A DNA stretch of 64,000 bases from Flaccisagitta enflata (GCA_965153355.1 OZ231127.1:19096001-19160000); one strand, 5' to 3'; positions 1 through 15,687 are shown, counted from the first letter of the stretch. Notes: a model not told the origin generated them from the sequence alone. Numbers and translations: made by a program.

Positions 1-114
1 TCTCTCTCTCTCTTTCTCTCTCTGTTGTCATCTCATTGTCAACAGTTTCTTCCGATCATTTCCTTGATTCGCTTTTCCATGATTTTTTTTTCCTTCCGCA
101 GGAATTTTGATGGA

Positions 115-310
115 AATACTCAGACAGCAGAGACAAAAACAAAATGGCGTCTCTAATATAAATCTCTGTAGATCGCAGCAGAGACAGAAACAAAGTGGCG
201 TCTCTAATATATATCTCTGTAGATCGCAGCAGAGACAGAAACAAAATGGCGTCTCTAATATATATCTCTGTAGATCGCAGCAGAGACAGGAACAAAATGG
301 CGTCTCTAAT
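115..310. repeat. Minisatellite of about 51 bp units
   Basis: Four units with gcagcagagacagaaacaaa, atggcgtctctaatatat and atctctgtagatc. Confidence 0.85.
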
Positions 311-949
311 AAAGTTGGTAATCGTTGGATTTCTTCAATGTTTTTCCCCCGTTTTTATTTCTGTGGACATTGCATATAATTTGACCATCATTCGTCAAAG
401 CCAAAGGGCGAATTTTTCAACACCTCAACTGCAAATGTGCAAAATTTCCTACGCAATAACTCGCTACGTAAGAACTAAGACTTTGTTGACAAAAAAAAAA
501 TTCATTTGTGTGTCCTTTGGAAGCGTGCCTTGGCAATCTCGAGATCATCTTGGTTTCAATAAGCGAGTTGAGAGAAAACCAAGGGTGGACACACGGCTAC
601 CCATGTCGCGGGCTGGTGGGCAGGGGCAGTGATGAAATAAGCTGACCTGTTTTTTTGGGGCAGGGGCAGTTATGTAAAAAAACGCCGAATGGGAAGTTTT
701 CAGGACCATTGGATGTATAGATTATTAGATAGAGTAACGTACACATGACTACAACTCTTTAGATCATTAGGCATTTGCGATTTTGCCTTTATCGTATTGT
801 AACGATCGTTGCATTCAGCGACTTATACTACTCGTCGTTTGGTTTGACCGTTTAATCCGTTCAGTCTACTTCAATTGGATTTCCAATATCAATGTCCGAA
901 ACGCTACAATTCAAATTGGTAGTCGGTAACATTCATCGTTGTCTAACTA

Positions 950-1141
950 AACAACGCCGAATACAAGACTACCCAAGTTCCGTGTGGCTGGGCCACATTT
1001 GAGGTCATTAGAGCATTTGGGCAGGAGCACTGAGGCGAAAGACCGCAAAAAAAAAATGACAAAAGTGAAACATGACGAGCTGACCGACCGACGGACAAAG
1101 CAGGGTGTAGAGTCGTGTATCACGCGTATCACGCGACTAAA
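950..1141 (-). mobile_element. CTTGTT-family element, diverged
   Basis: Minus strand: the head tttagtcgcgtgat leads into actctacaccctgctttgtc and gtccgtcggtcggtc. The tail keeps tgctcctgccca and tattcggcgttgtt. Confidence 0.55.
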
Positions 1142-1233
1142 GAGCCTCCCAGTATACCGTTAGGCCTTCCAATAAATGTGATTTCGCCTTATTAATCTGT
1201 CTGAACTGTCCTTTCTTTTTCTTTTTTTCTTCC

Positions 1234-1276
<43 letters not shown>

Positions 1277-2532
1277 TCCCTCCCTCTCTCTCTCTCCCTC
1301 CCTCTCCCTCTCCCTCTCTTTCTCTTTCATATCTATGTGTTTCATCCTTTCCAAAATCCTCTTTCCGGGCAAAAATTCTTCATCAAACTTTTTTTTCCTC
1401 TTGTTGGAAAAATTTTTTGCTCTGGAAAAAATCTCTTTTTCTCTGTTTTCGCCGTTTGGCCGAAAATTTGTTGCGCACCCGCGATTTTTGGCGAATTTAT
1501 TTCGTTAGTCACGTTCCCATTATTCTCGCCAATTGTAACTACTGCAAAACGCTGTTTATCGTTACGGAACTTGACTCGAATGAATGAAATTTTACCGCGA
1601 GTCCCTTTCTCCTTTTCAACTCGACGAAAAAAATTGTTTTTCCGTTCCGACAAAAGAGAGACGGGACAAGGACAAAAGAGAGACGGGACAACCCGCGACG
1701 TCGAAAACATCAACCGCAAAGACCAGGACAACTCTGGGAACAACGACAATTTTGAAAAGGAAACATGACAATAAAAGAAAACATGTTGGGAAAAAAAGTT
1801 TGGTTTAAAAAAAAAAAAGAAACAAAAACATATCGGAAGAGGAAAAGAAAACAATCAACGCCTTAACTAAAGTCACAAAAATTCGATGCAAGATATCTTT
1901 TGTCACCATTTACTTCGTCATCAAGGATGTAACCTATTGAGAAAAGAGGCGAAAAAAAGAAGCCGTTATATCGACGGAATCATGGGTTAATTTATCGGAG
2001 TATGAACTTCATGCCATCCGTGATCCATCCTGTGCCATCCCAATCTATTCGACAAATTTTTCGTCGCTTGCGCAAGTCCTGCCGTGTCTGTTGGTCCATC
2101 CATCAGTATATCCATTGGTCCATTTTGTTCTCATCTACGGTTTAGCAGGTCCATCAATGCCCCTAGCAAAATGACTGTTTAGTGCTCCTGCCCACTTGCA
2201 TGCAACTTGGGCAGCCGTGTTCGCGTGTATCCGGTCTTGTTTGCCAAGAGGAAGAAGTGCCTGGAAAAGAAGAATGAGGAAAACCAGGCCACCTAACTCC
2301 AAGCAAATTTAGGCTATGATGACTCGATGAACAGACAGTTGGACTTCCATAGTTCCATTTCTCTATCTACATTATGTGTGTCTGCTCTCTCAAATGAAAG
2401 TGGAGAGATAGAATTAGAGAGGATTCAAGAATAGATAGAAAGCAACGAGTCACGCGCTTTTTTATTTTGAAAGAAAAACAGAAATTCTAAGGAAATTAAT
2501 GAATAACAAGTTGTCTGATAATCAATATTATG

Positions 2533-2536
<4 letters not shown>

Positions 2537-2600
<64 letters not shown>

Positions 2601-2700
2601 AGACAGACAAAGACAGAAACCGACACAGTCAGACAGACAGGCAGACAGATACAGACAGACACAGACAGACAGACAGACAGACAGACAGATACAGGACCGG
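2537..2700. repeat. (GA)n then (GACA)n microsatellite
   Basis: gagaga to 2597, then interrupted gacagaca units; more GACA units at 2850-2920. A (CT)n tract also lies at 1238-1330. Confidence 0.9.
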
Positions 2701-2882
2701 ACAGACAGTCAGATAGACAAATAGGCAGGGACGGATAGACAGTCATTTTGAAAGAGACCACAAGAGATTGAGGGATATAATGGACCAACATGAACGGAAT
2801 ATATACTTGACTGCTTGTATTAAACATCAACAAAACGGCTTAACAAATTGACAGTCAGACAGACTGACAGACAGACGAACAG

Positions 2883-2916
<34 letters not shown>

Positions 2917-3615
2917 AGGCAGATGTCGAGACGACCGTCAATTTGCATAGGCAAATAGAGGGCAACAAACTCAAGCCTTGATCCACGAGGTGGGGGTATT
3001 TGAAGGGGAAAGGCGGAGCCACGAAGAAAAAGTAGCTTCCCCGATGCTTTAAAGTGAAAGAAACACAGCCAATTTAAGCAGTCGCTTGCGGGTAGGGCAG
3101 GGCGGTTGTGCGGGTTGGCAGGGGTAGTATGTGGATGGGCAGGGAACGTAATGCAAAGAAATCATTATTCCAGCCATTTTCGGTCACAGCCTCTTTTAAA
3201 AAGAGTCGCTTAGCAAGCTGCTAAAAGGAAAGAGAAGAGACAATCTTGATGAGAAAGAAATCTGAAAATTCGAAAAGGGAAACATAAAGAAAAAGAAAAG
3301 AGGAGAAAAGGAAAGAAAGAAAAGTGGGAAAGAAACAAAATTAAAGAAAAGAAGAGAAAAGAAAAAGAGGCCAATGAAATAAAGTTGATTTTGCGGTGAA
3401 AGATTTTTGTCACAGGAAGACGACGGAGGCGAGGATAAGCCGTAGTGAGAAAGAGCTCAAGGAAATACAGGTACCTGCACCCCGCTAAAACGGACCCAAG
3501 TGTAATGAATATTCATATTCATGAAAAATGGATATAAAAAGTAGGATATGTTATGTCATATATATATGTATATTAGTATTAGCAGAAATACGCGTTGAAG
3601 TTCCTTGACATCCAT

Positions 3616-4134
3616 TTTTAGATGCGTCATCGCATCTCTATAAGAGGGTCAGTCCCTCCGTCCGTCGGTCCGTCGGTCCGTCCATCACACCTTATCGTAA
3701 ATCACATGTACATATGTATAATAATTATTGTATAATAATTATTGTATATATCTCTAACCCTTTGTAGATTTTGCCCCCGTCCCTCCCACCTCCAAAATTC
3801 CATTCTTTTTATATCAAAATCTTTGGAGCCATTTCCCAGAGCACATGCAGATTGAGTTCATGAGCTTTCAAAATTTACTTAGGCAATTAAATTTTCTAAT
3901 TCATGGTTGTTTTAAGGTCCTTTCCACCAAATATCTTTTTTTTTATGAAGAGAAACATTTTTTCATACATTGTTTTAAGAAACCGCGGTATGCAAAAGTC
4001 ATGGAAGCAATATGACTATTATAATTTTGCCAATGCGAAAACCCTACTACTTCTACTACTTATTCCAATAAAGCATAGCTCAATATGGAGTTGAGTCCAT
4101 TCAGATGACGCATCGTCGCCCGATCGGGCTTGTT
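3616..4134 (+). mobile_element. CTTGTT-family element, GATGCGTC subfamily
   Basis: Head AGATGCGTCATCGCATCT, then ctataagagggt and a gtccgtcggtccgtcc tract. The tail ATGACGCATCGTCGCCCG ends cgggcttgtt. Head and tail arms are complementary over 10 bp. Confidence 0.6.
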
Positions 4135-4156
4135 GCGGAGTTCGGACTGTGGCTGA

Positions 4157-4381
4157 TAAAGAGAAGAAGAAAAAGAAGAAAAAGAAGAAGAAAAAGAAGA
4201 AAAAGAAGAAGAAAAAGAAGAAGAAGGAGAAGAAGAAGAAGAAGAAGAAGAAGAAGAAGAAGAAGAAGAAGAAGAAGAAGAAGAAGAAGAAGAAGAAGAA
4301 GAAGAAGAAGAAGAAGAAAAAGAAAAAGAAAAAGAAAAAGAAAAAGAAAAAGAAAAAGAAAAAGAAAAAGAAAAAGAAAAA
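4157..4381. repeat. (GAA)n/(GAAAAA)n microsatellite
   Basis: gaagaa to 4316, then aaagaaaaag to 4381, ending at a CTTGTT-family element. Confidence 0.95.
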
Positions 4382-4500
4382 GGCCATGTAGGCCAATAAG
4401 GTGCGACGTGTGGATCGTCGAACAAATGCGTTACCCGACCGACCAACCGACAGACCGACGGACACAGCCAGTTATAGAGGTGCTTTGTCGCACCTAAAAA
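4381..4500 (-). mobile_element. CTTGTT-family element, GGTGCGAC subfamily
   Basis: Minus strand: head AGGTGCGACAAAGCACCTCT after a T-run, then ataactggctgtgtccgtcg, with tail GTCGCACCTTATTGGCCTAC. The 9 bp head/tail arms are perfectly complementary. It sits at the edge of a GAAAAA microsatellite. Confidence 0.65.
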
Positions 4501-4549
4501 GAAAAAGAAGATCAAAACGAACAGGAAGAAAAATAAAAAGAAAAAGAAA

Positions 4550-4670
4550 CAAGGCCAAGTAGGCCAACAAGGTGCGACGTGTTGATCGTCGAACGAATGC
4601 GTCACAGACCAACCAACCGACCGACCAACGGACAGAGCCAGTTATAGAGGTGCTTTGACGCACCCAAAAA
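4550..4670 (-). mobile_element. Second GGTGCGAC-subfamily element
   Basis: A near copy of the element at 4381-4500 in the same orientation, about 50 bp away. Its tail gtcgcaccttgttggcc is conserved; its head is gggtgcgtc, one base off full complementarity. Confidence 0.65.
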
Positions 4671-5053
4671 AAAAAGAAAAAGAAGAAGAACAACAACAAG
4701 AACAAAAGACCAAGAAGAACGAGAAGAACGAGAAGAACAAGAACAAAGGGAACAAGAAGAGGAAGAAGCAGCAAGATGAGAATATAATGAGTCGTGGGAA
4801 CTAAAAACTTAAAAAGGTCACCGACAAAAGGGACAGAAAAAAGTGGACGGAAAAGTTGGGATAAATCCAAATGAGACTAAAAAAAAAATTGATAATCAAA
4901 ATGTTGATGAATAATGATATTTGCTACGAAAAAGAAACGGGTCGGCTCGGCTCTTGAAATATGACTGAACCTGTCTTTTTGTCCATCTTCCAACTTGTAA
5001 AGTTTCTCCGGTACTCCGGCTCAATTCACTACGCAACTTCTCGCCTTTGTTCT

Positions 5054-5243
5054 TGTTTGTCGCGTGCACGCGACTCTACACCCCGCCTTGGCGGTCCGTC
5101 GGTCCGTCCGCCGGTCACACTTTACTTTTTTTGGGTTGATGAGGTCTTTGGCCTCGCTGCTAGTCGCTGCTCCTTCAATTGACCTCTAATATAGCCCCTG
5201 CCCACCCGCACGCGACTGAGGTAGCTGTGTATCCGGCCTTGTT
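5054..5243 (+). mobile_element. CTTGTT-family element, GTCGCGTGC subfamily
   Basis: Head GTCGCGTGCACGCGACTCTA, caccccgcc, then ggtccgtcggtccgtcc. Tail cccctgcccacccGCACGCGACT ending atccggccttgtt. The 9 bp arms are complementary. Confidence 0.7.
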
Positions 5244-5439
5244 CTTGTTAGTGGCGCGCACTCTAAGTATACGTTGTTCTGTCGGTCAGACGGTTCATCC
5301 GTTCGTCGCGTCAATCGGTTCATCTTATTTTAAAGTAAAATGAATAAATTGTTTGTAAAGGAAGGAAGGAAGGAAGAATAGAAAGAAGGAGGGAAAAGAA
5401 GGAAAGAAGGGAGGGAGGGAGGGAGGAAGGAAAGGGGAA

Positions 5440-6052
5440 GAAAGGAACAAGTCATCCAAGGATCGCACATGGTCAGCGGTACCCGATGCCCTGCTTGGAG
5501 TGATTAGCTGAAGAAGTGGAGTGAGAGCAGGGCAGCGGCCCCAAAGGGCCGATGTCCTGTAGGACACAGGGGTGAAGTTCCATACGTCCTGAGATGGCAT
5601 ATTTGGGGTAATTTTCTGTGATATTCATTGGGAATTTTTTTTTTTTTCTAATTTTCTGTCAATTTGCCATGTTATTCAATGAGAGGCTGGATTTAGGGCC
5701 CAAGAGACTGGATTTTTGGCCCAGGAGGCTGGAATTGAGGCCTGAGAGGCTGGATTTGAGGCCTGAGAGGCTGGATTTGAGGCCTGAGAGGCTGGATTTG
5801 AGGCCTGAGAGGCTGGATTTGAGGCCTGAGGCTGGATTTGAGGCCTGAGAGGCTGGATTTGAGGCCTGAGAGGCTTGATTTAAGGCCTGAGAGGCCAGAT
5901 TTGAGGCCTGAGAGGCCAGATTTGAGGCCTGAGAGGCTTGAGAAGCTTTGGAGGGGGGGGGACGTACGTAATGTCAGACGGACGTAACGGTTCACCCCTG
6001 TGTCCTACAGGACATCGGCCCTTTGGGGCCGCTGCCCAAAAAGGAAGGTAGG
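5440..6052. repeat. Hairpin-bounded element with gaggcctgagaggctggattt minisatellite
   Basis: A block with tgtcctgtaggacacagggg and ggccccaaagggcc (5530-5572) faces its inverted copy (5992-6042). About ten 20-21 bp units gaggcctgagaggctggatt lie between. Related loci: 24640-24945, 38545-38850, 43519-43740; a fragment at 53010-53060. Confidence 0.65.
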
Positions 6053-6649
6053 AAGAAAGGAAGGAGTATGTATGTATGTATAAAGATGCGTGTGTATTTG
6101 CAAAACGGAGCACGCGATTGTTGTCCTGTCGTGCTTGTTTTTTTTTTTTCTTTTTCAAAGTCTTGAAGATTCTGTAAATTTCACTTTTTCTTGTCATGTG
6201 AATGCCAATTTTGAAAATCCGACTTTGCTAACACTCTGTGGACTTACGAAATTCCCTGAGCCGATGATGAAAAAAAAAAGATGATAAGTCTCTTTCTCTC
6301 TCGATGCTCTTTCTCTTGAGGCAACACCGTCTTTAGACTTCTTGCAATTTATCGCACTTAATTTTTAAGTCGCGGATTTGCGACTCTGTAGGAGGCCTTG
6401 CCAGTCGCTTGGTCGATCCATCCGAAATGATTGAGTCTAGAAGTGTGGAAATGCGCATTTCCGCCGTTTATTGTTACTTTATCAATCCAAAAGACAGATT
6501 GTTTTAAAAAGCTGATGTTCCATCAACCATCAAAGTCCATCTTTTCCTTGTTGCATTTTATGAATTCTCATCCCTTTTTATTCTGAATACAGTCTAAAAT
6601 TCGAATTGTGCGCAAACGAGAAACTAACGAAGAAACTAACGTCATCGCC

Positions 6650-7228
<579 letters not shown>

Positions 7229-7749
7229 AAAATAACGATTACAATAGCGACATCGATAGCAACAACTACAACGATTGCAACAAGGACAATGACAACGATA
7301 ATAAAAAATAACGACAACGATATTGAGTGACAACCATAGCGACAATGACAACGACAATGAAATTAGCGAAAACGACAACAACAGCAAGTGTTTTGCGGCA
7401 CTTCAATCTTATATAATCTTCGCGTCTGAGTTCTAATCCTCGAAAGAATGGAAGAGGAAAATAAACAAAATTAAAGAAACAGAAACAAAGACAAAGAAGA
7501 AAGAGAAAGAGAAAAGAAAGAAAAGTAGAATGAAGAAAAGAGCTGAAGAAAAGAACAAAGAATTGTAGGAATGTCCGGTGCGGATTCCAAGCGAAGATGT
7601 TTGGGCTTTTTTTTTTTTGTTGTTGTTGTTGGTTTTTTTTTTTTTTTTTTTTTTTTTTGTTATGATTTGTTGTTACCTTCTTCTTGGCAGCGCATTCGGA
7701 AAATACAATAACCTTTGCCCATTCGCCTTGGAAAACCAGTGAGAGCCTT

Positions 7750-7945
7750 TGATCGCATGCGGGTGGGCAGGGGCAGTGATGCATATGCTATTTTGGCCAT
7801 TATGCAGTGGCAGTGATGATCTGCTCCCGAGGACCAAAACAACGAGAAAACCCAGTGTTTTGGATGGACAGTGGGACAGATGGACCAACGGATAGACCGA
7901 CCAACCAACATAGCAGTTTATAGGGTCGCAAGCCTGCGGTTAAAA
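7750..7945 (-). mobile_element. CTTGTT-family element, diverged
   Basis: Minus strand: a T-run, accgcaggcttgcgaccct, ataaactgc, a ggttggtcggtc tract, then cactgcccctgcccacccgcatgcgatc. The terminal ccggccttgtt is missing. Confidence 0.5.
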
Positions 7946-9133
7946 ATTCAACCCAAATGATCAGACAAACATATTCGCAGCCTCCTCACGCGCAGTAACG
8001 TTGGAGTAACCCTCACGCGCAATTACATTAAAGTGACGTTCAGATGGATTTAAACCATATAACAATGATTCAGCAATGATGCTGCACAGTCCAGTGCACA
8101 GACCAGAGGGCCTAGGGATCTACCGAACATCGATTCGTTTGTGCGAGATTTTCCTTGGCCTAGTTGGCTTTGTTAACTTCACAAACAGACGCGGGCGCTT
8201 CGACTTTTCAAAGAATTTCCCCTCATTGATTTTATATCCCGTCTCGTCTTTTCTCCTTATTTCTTCGTCCCGGTCCATTTAAATGAACTTTAGTAATATC
8301 GTTGGGACGTATTATCCTTAGCTTATATTCATCTCATATCCATACATGTCCATAAATGTCCATACATGATCTCTGCTCGTTGCAGCAATTCTTTAAGGCA
8401 GTGGCTGTTTGGTTATTTTTGTTGCAATAAGAAGATATGACACTCACAAACAAGGGCTTTTAGTTGGTCAAATTTTTATGTCATAACGCCTCTGATCGCG
8501 GGCGGTTGGCCAAAGGCGCTAGAGACGTTTACTAGCATCCATCTATTTATTGGCACATACCATTGGACTTTTCCTTTGCCGGGCTCAGAATTTAATTCAA
8601 ATATTTTCAGACAAATAAGCTTTTAATTCTCATTTCTTTACTGCTCTTTGACCTTTGCTCACCCTCGCTGCCACTCATTTCCTCTCACGTGGCTCCCCTT
8701 CACCCCTCTTTCCTTTCATTCACTGAAATGTCTGATTTCTAAAAATGAAGAACGACCAGGGTTCGAAACTGCAACCCAGAGTTTCAAGTCTAACAACTTA
8801 ACCAATAAGCCAAGTTGCCAGTCTGCCAGGTTCAAAAAACGAAAGCTATTAAATTCTTAATGAGCAGTTCTGCGCACTGATTGAATTCGGAAAACCGCGA
8901 ATTGAAGTCATCGTCACTTTTCTTTTCAAAACTTTGAAAGGCGAACTGACCGATTGACTTGATTTTTTGTATGGTAACATACCTTGACCTTGTCTATTAC
9001 ACTGTAAAGTCTCAGGAGATTTTAGAAGTCAAACCACCCCAACCGGTCTACCTGCATAAGAATTTCACACTAGTAAACCTTTAAAGATATTCCATAATTT
9101 TCTGAAATTTTGCATGAATGACCATCCAACCCC
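7946..9133. other. No gene or clear repeat recognised
   Basis: AT-rich sequence with short open frames only. None has a splice context, domain or composition that supports coding. Confidence 0.5.
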
Positions 9134-9341
9134 TTGACAAATCCTGAGTATGATGTACGACGATCGCCTAATAATCATATATATTATATTATTATATTAT
9201 ATAATATAATCATTTTGACCGCAATCTCATTGAACATTTTTTCTCACAGCGTCAAAAATATAAAATTCAAACTTTTTTTTATCACAACCGTGGGTGATGC
9301 GTTTCAGCCACATGTTAGGCGTTTTGGCCAGGCGCGTGATA

Positions 9342-9832
9342 CACTTGTTTCTTTTTATAAGAACCAAGTTTATAAGAACGTCAGGCTTAAAATCGTCAAA
9401 AATTTAAGAACATGCTAAGAACACTGGAAGCCTTCATTTCTTCAAAAATTCAAGAACATTCAGCTTAAAATCTTTTAATTTTAGATCTTAAAAACTTTAA
9501 ATCGTTAAGAACAAGCTAAACATATTAAAAAGCTTCATTATTTCATTAAAAAAAACTTAACATAATTTTATAATTCCTATTCTTTTTATAATGGTTTTAC
9601 TTTAGTTTTATTCACTAAGAATTTTGAACTTACAGCTTTGTTGTTTCATTGACATTTTCCCTCAATTTTTCCTAGAAAACTAATTCAAACCAATAAACGT
9701 TTTTGATTGAAGGTTAAAGACTGTGTTTAAATAAAGAACAATTTAAGAATGTTTAAGCCTCGAAACTGCCTAAAATTTAAGAACATTGAAGGCTTGCTCA
9801 AAAAGTGACATTCTTATAAAAAGAAATAAGTG
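9342..9832. mobile_element. TIR element (MITE), CACTT/taagaac family
   Basis: 491 bp. Ends CACTTGTTTCTTTTTATAAG and inverted CACTTATTTCTTTTTATAAG, flanked by TA (9340-9341 and 9833-9834). The interior has repeated aagaacat/aggcttaaaat words. No ORF. Confidence 0.8.
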
Positions 9833-10088
9833 TACTTTTCATTTTTTTTAATCGCGAGTGATTGCTGTGCAAGACACATTATGGCCACGTGGTACACATT
9901 ACAGCTGTGCAGGATGCATTATTACCGCAAGGGACACACTATGGCTGCGAAGAGCGCATAACGGTCGCAAGGAGCGCATAACGGCCACAAGAAGCGCATT
10001 ACGGCCGAGCAGGACGCATCCCGTCCTCAGCGACCAAATCCCATGTTTTGCAACCTTTTTTCAACTTGAAGGATCTGGTCCTGGCCTC

Positions 10089-10480
10089 AGTGACTTAATC
10101 CTGACCTCGGCGACCTAATCCTGACCTCGGCGACCTAATCCCGGCCTCAGCGACCTAATCCCGGCCTCAGCGACCTAATCCCGGCCTCAGCGACCTAATC
10201 CCGGCCTCAGCGACCTAATCCCGGCCTCAGCGACCTAATCCCGGCCTCAGCGACCTAATCCCGGCCTCGGCGACCTAATCCCGGCCTCAGCGACCTTATC
10301 AACGCCTAAGTGACCCAATCACGGTCTCAGTGACCCAATCACGGTCTCAGTGACCCAATCACGGTCTCAGTGACCTAAGGGACATACTTGCGACCTCCGT
10401 GACCTGATCGCCACCTCAGCAACCAAATTTTAGCCTCAGCAACTTAATGACGGCCTCAGCAACCTAACGACGCAGCAAAG
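10089..10480. repeat. Minisatellite, 20 bp unit cggcctcagcgacctaatcc
   Basis: About 18 units; the central ones are near identical, with diverged units at both ends. Confidence 0.9.
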
Positions 10481-10498
10481 TTGCGACCTAACCTTTTT

Positions 10499-10735
10499 AG
10501 TTGCGTGCTACGCGACTGTTAAGTCACTTTTGGTTGGTCCATCATTCTGTCTGTTTGTCTGTCCATCTGTCACAAAGTCGTTTTCAAGGCTTTCTATCTC
10601 GTTTTTTTTTTTTCAGTCTGAAGGTACTTAAATAGTAAACAGCCATCTCAACTGTCTTTTTGAAAAAAAATGTTTGTCTGTCTGTCTGCCTAACTTCTTT
10701 TGAAATTGTCGACGCACGCGACTTATAGGTCTAAC
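10499..10735 (+). mobile_element. CTTGTT-family element, abutting a second copy
   Basis: Head AGTTGCGTGCTACGCGACTG, a ggttggtccatc tract, and tail GCACGCGACTTATAGGTCTA. The next element's T-run begins at once. Confidence 0.45.
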
Positions 10736-10738
10736 GAT

Positions 10739-10910
10739 CTTTTTAGTTGCGGACAAGAGGCTTTGTCCGTCCGTCCGTTGGTCGGTCGGTCCGTGGACAC
10801 GAGTCGAAAAGTGAGGAAATGAGCGTTTTAGAACATTTTTAGTTGCGGACAATTGCATTTCCGCCCCTGCCCACCCGTCCGCAACTGATGGCCGTGTATC
10901 CGGCCTTGTT
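10739..10910 (+). mobile_element. CTTGTT-family element, GTTGCGGAC subfamily
   Basis: Head AGTTGCGGACAAGAGGCTTT has lost the local hairpin partner but keeps full complementarity to the tail GTCCGCAACT. It ends tatccggccttgtt. Confidence 0.7.
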
Positions 10911-11269
10911 AACCTGGTTATGATATGGCTTAGCCTCAGATTAGATCAATGATTCAATAAGGACAAAGAATTAGCAAAGATTCATAAAACATTCTAAAAT
11001 TAAACATCCACGAAGTAGAAACCAATTTTTAATACAGAAAAAAAAACAAAAAAAAAAAACAAAAAAAAAGCCCAATATTGACATAAAGTAGCAAATGACG
11101 AATTTCACGTTTCCTCTTTTTTGACGCCGGTTTCCATTTCCGGCATGACAGTGCCAGTGACAGTGTTCCACATCGTTGGCAACAAATATATCGGCAAAAG
11201 TGTTACTGACTGAAATTCCGTAAATATGAGCGTCAAGTTTGGCATTACAAGAATGAAAGATTGCTGCTT

Positions 11270-11342
<73 letters not shown>

Positions 11343-11469
11343 CATCGTTTTCGTTCATGATAAGAGGGATCTGTTCTAGTTTTGGTTGTTGTTTTCCTTG
11401 TTGGTGGTGGTATGGTTTTCATTCTATTCTGCATCTTCATCGTCTTGGTCAGACGTGTGCTGCCGCGTT

Positions 11470-12844
<1,375 letters not shown>

Positions 12845-13219
12845 CGTCGTCCTTCGTTTTACATTTTTTGTATCCCTGAGTAAAAGTAACCTTTTAACTA
12901 GGCAGTTCATTTCGCAGGATGGAAACTGAGTGAGTTTTGCGGTAATAGGGGTCATTGTTCCAATTTTTACTTTTGGGTTTCTGTACAGCAGTCTTCCTAC
13001 GACTCAGGGACGGAGTGTGGGACTTGTTGGACTAGAGGTTGATGTCGAGATTGAGCGGCACAGGTCCCATGGTACAATCGCATTCTCCACAGGTGTATCG
13101 TCAGTGAGGCTGAACTCGTGTTTCGACGTCAACATTGATTCTGGTTCCGTGCGTACGTCAACAGCTTCACTGCGCAGATGCAGAGAGAGAATTGAAAGGA
13201 GGGATAGATCGATTAAAAA

Positions 13220-13375
<156 letters not shown>

Positions 13376-13939
13376 AAATTCGATGTTCTACAAATAAAAC
13401 CTATTTCGAAATTTTCCTCGTATTTTTGCGAACGCCGGGAACTCAAGAAATATTGATCATACCTGAAAACGCGAAGAACCTCAAAGAGATCTTTCCCTCC
13501 TCCATGAGTTTCCGCGGGCCGCCGCCTTTCAACCTCAGCGGTTTCGGAGTAAAAAAAATAAAAATGAAAAAGAAGAAAAGATGCGACGCTTCTTCGCAAG
13601 AATTCGATGCTCGAAGATAATAAGTCAATCTAGCAACCAATTTTTCGAAGCAGCAACAGGAGTCACTGATGGATGGTAGTTCTTTTTTTTTCCCCCTTAA
13701 GAGAACAAGGGCAACTTAGCATATCACGGTATCTGGCAGCGTCTAGCTCAGACTATCATTGATGCTCACTGCAGCTCAGACGATCATTGATGCTCACTGC
13801 CATCCTCCACAATTTTACGACTTTTTTTAATGGGAATTTTTTTCCATCTGGAGTAGTCAAATTGATCAGATGATTTGTCTACGTTTTTCCTCTCTCTTTC
13901 TGTCCGCTCTTGATTCTTTCTTTCCTTCTTCCTATCTTT

Positions 13940-13945
13940 CATTTT

Positions 13946-14037
<92 letters not shown>

Positions 14038-14210
14038 TTTTTTTTCTTTCCTGCACTTATTCCTTCTTTCTTTCTTTCTTTCTTTCTTTCATCCATCCAT
14101 TCTTTCTTTCTTTCGCTGACTTTTACTTTTTTCCAAGCATCTATCTATCTATCTGTCTTTTTACGCATACATGAGCCTATCTATCTAAGATTTCATATAT
14201 CTAATTCTTC

Positions 14211-14275
<65 letters not shown>
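13940..14275. repeat. (TTTC)n and (CT)n microsatellites
   Basis: (TTTC)n at 13940-14115 with interruptions; (CT)n at 14216-14275. Confidence 0.95.
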
Positions 14276-14284
<9 letters not shown>

Positions 14285-14599
14285 TCCTACAAAGATGTTG
14301 GAGCTTTGGCCTTTTTCCATTAACAAGTAACCGCTATTTTCATAAAAACTTGATTTTTTACCGAGATTGCGTAGATTTCAGAATATCAGTTCTAAATCTC
14401 AAACTCTCTCTGATCTTGCTACAACCTGGTATTATCATTCCGGTCGACATCGTTTTTGGCTTTCCCCGCTCTCTCTTTGGCTTTAATTTTGCGGTTTTAT
14501 CTGCAAAATTTTTTAAGTCTTCGTCTGAAGTGCGTTTTGAAATTGATTCTCATTGATACAGGGCGTACCAACTCAGTTGTAACATAAAAAATCGATATA

Positions 14600-15362
14600 C
14601 CCTGTCTTCAAAATCAACTGCAACCAACAAAAGATGTATTGCGCAAAAACTATTCATATTTTGAAATTCGGGTTTCTTCTGTCTATTAGCATATTACCTG
14701 CGGTTTTTTCATGCAAAATTTCAGCACCTGAAGCCAAGTAGTTTAGCTTCTATAATATTTTGAAAAGTACCACAAATTCATCAAAATATTGGGATTTTGA
14801 CCTGGAATAAAGGAGTTTAGCCTCTTTGATCTTGTAAAAATAGAGCAAATATTGATACAGAATGTTTAAGCTGATCCCAATGGAGGTTCTTTTGCTTACA
14901 AATTTGCTTTTCTGTCAAATGATATACACCTTTAAGAAATTACTAACATAAGAAATGAATTTTTAACATGAAAAGTTAGCGAAACATGAAAAATCCTGGA
15001 AAAACAATGAAAAAACATATTGATTTTTTTTTTTGCTGTTTTTTTTTAATCTAGCATGATCCCCTGCAAAAAATCTTTAATTTGAGTCCAATCCCAGAAT
15101 TCCAGCTCAAAGCGTTTAGAAATTATATAGGTTTAAACTATAAGACCTCCTTTTCAGTCTGAAATGAAAAACTGTCAAGCAAGATATGGGTTTTTACTTG
15201 AAACTGGCATAGAAGCTAAACTATTTGACTATAGGTGCTGAAATTTTGCATGAAAAAACCGCAGGTAATTTGCTACTAGATAGAACAAATCCAAATGAAC
15301 AGATGTGAATAGTTTTTCCGCAATACATCTTTTGTTGGTTTCAGTTGATTTTGAAGACAGGG
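14600..15362. mobile_element. Foldback TIR element, TA-flanked
   Basis: 763 bp. Arms of about 155 bp (14600-14755 and 15205-15362) are inverted copies starting CCCTGTCTTCAAAATCAACT, with TA immediately outside both ends. The middle is AT-rich without an ORF. Confidence 0.75.
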
Positions 15363-15687
15363 TAACTCAGCTTCTAAAGAAGAAAATCTAATTCTGAGAA
15401 GAAAAAAAATTTAAAAAGCTTTTTAAAAACGATTTTTGCTTAATAAGAGAAAAGTAATGGGAAGGTATAAACCGTCTTGCAAAAAAGGCTTGGATGCATA
15501 TGCCTTTTTGCTATCATTTTGCCATTTTTTACTGATTTGCCCTGATTCCTCTTTGTTTGACTCTTGTTTCTAAAATATTCGAGAAAACATGCGGAGTTGG
15601 ACTAAAATGAGAGATATCTTATCTAGCCTAAGAGAATTTATAGAAAATTCACATTTTTTTGATGAAATACTGTTATATTTGCCATGA

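Noticed and set aside
4105-4497. Arg/Lys-rich 130-codon frame
   Set aside because: GAA/GAAAAA microsatellite plus a CTTGTT-family element.
10089-10480. Possible CRISPR-like array of regular 20 bp repeats
   Set aside because: No unique spacers; it is a plain tandem minisatellite in an animal genome.
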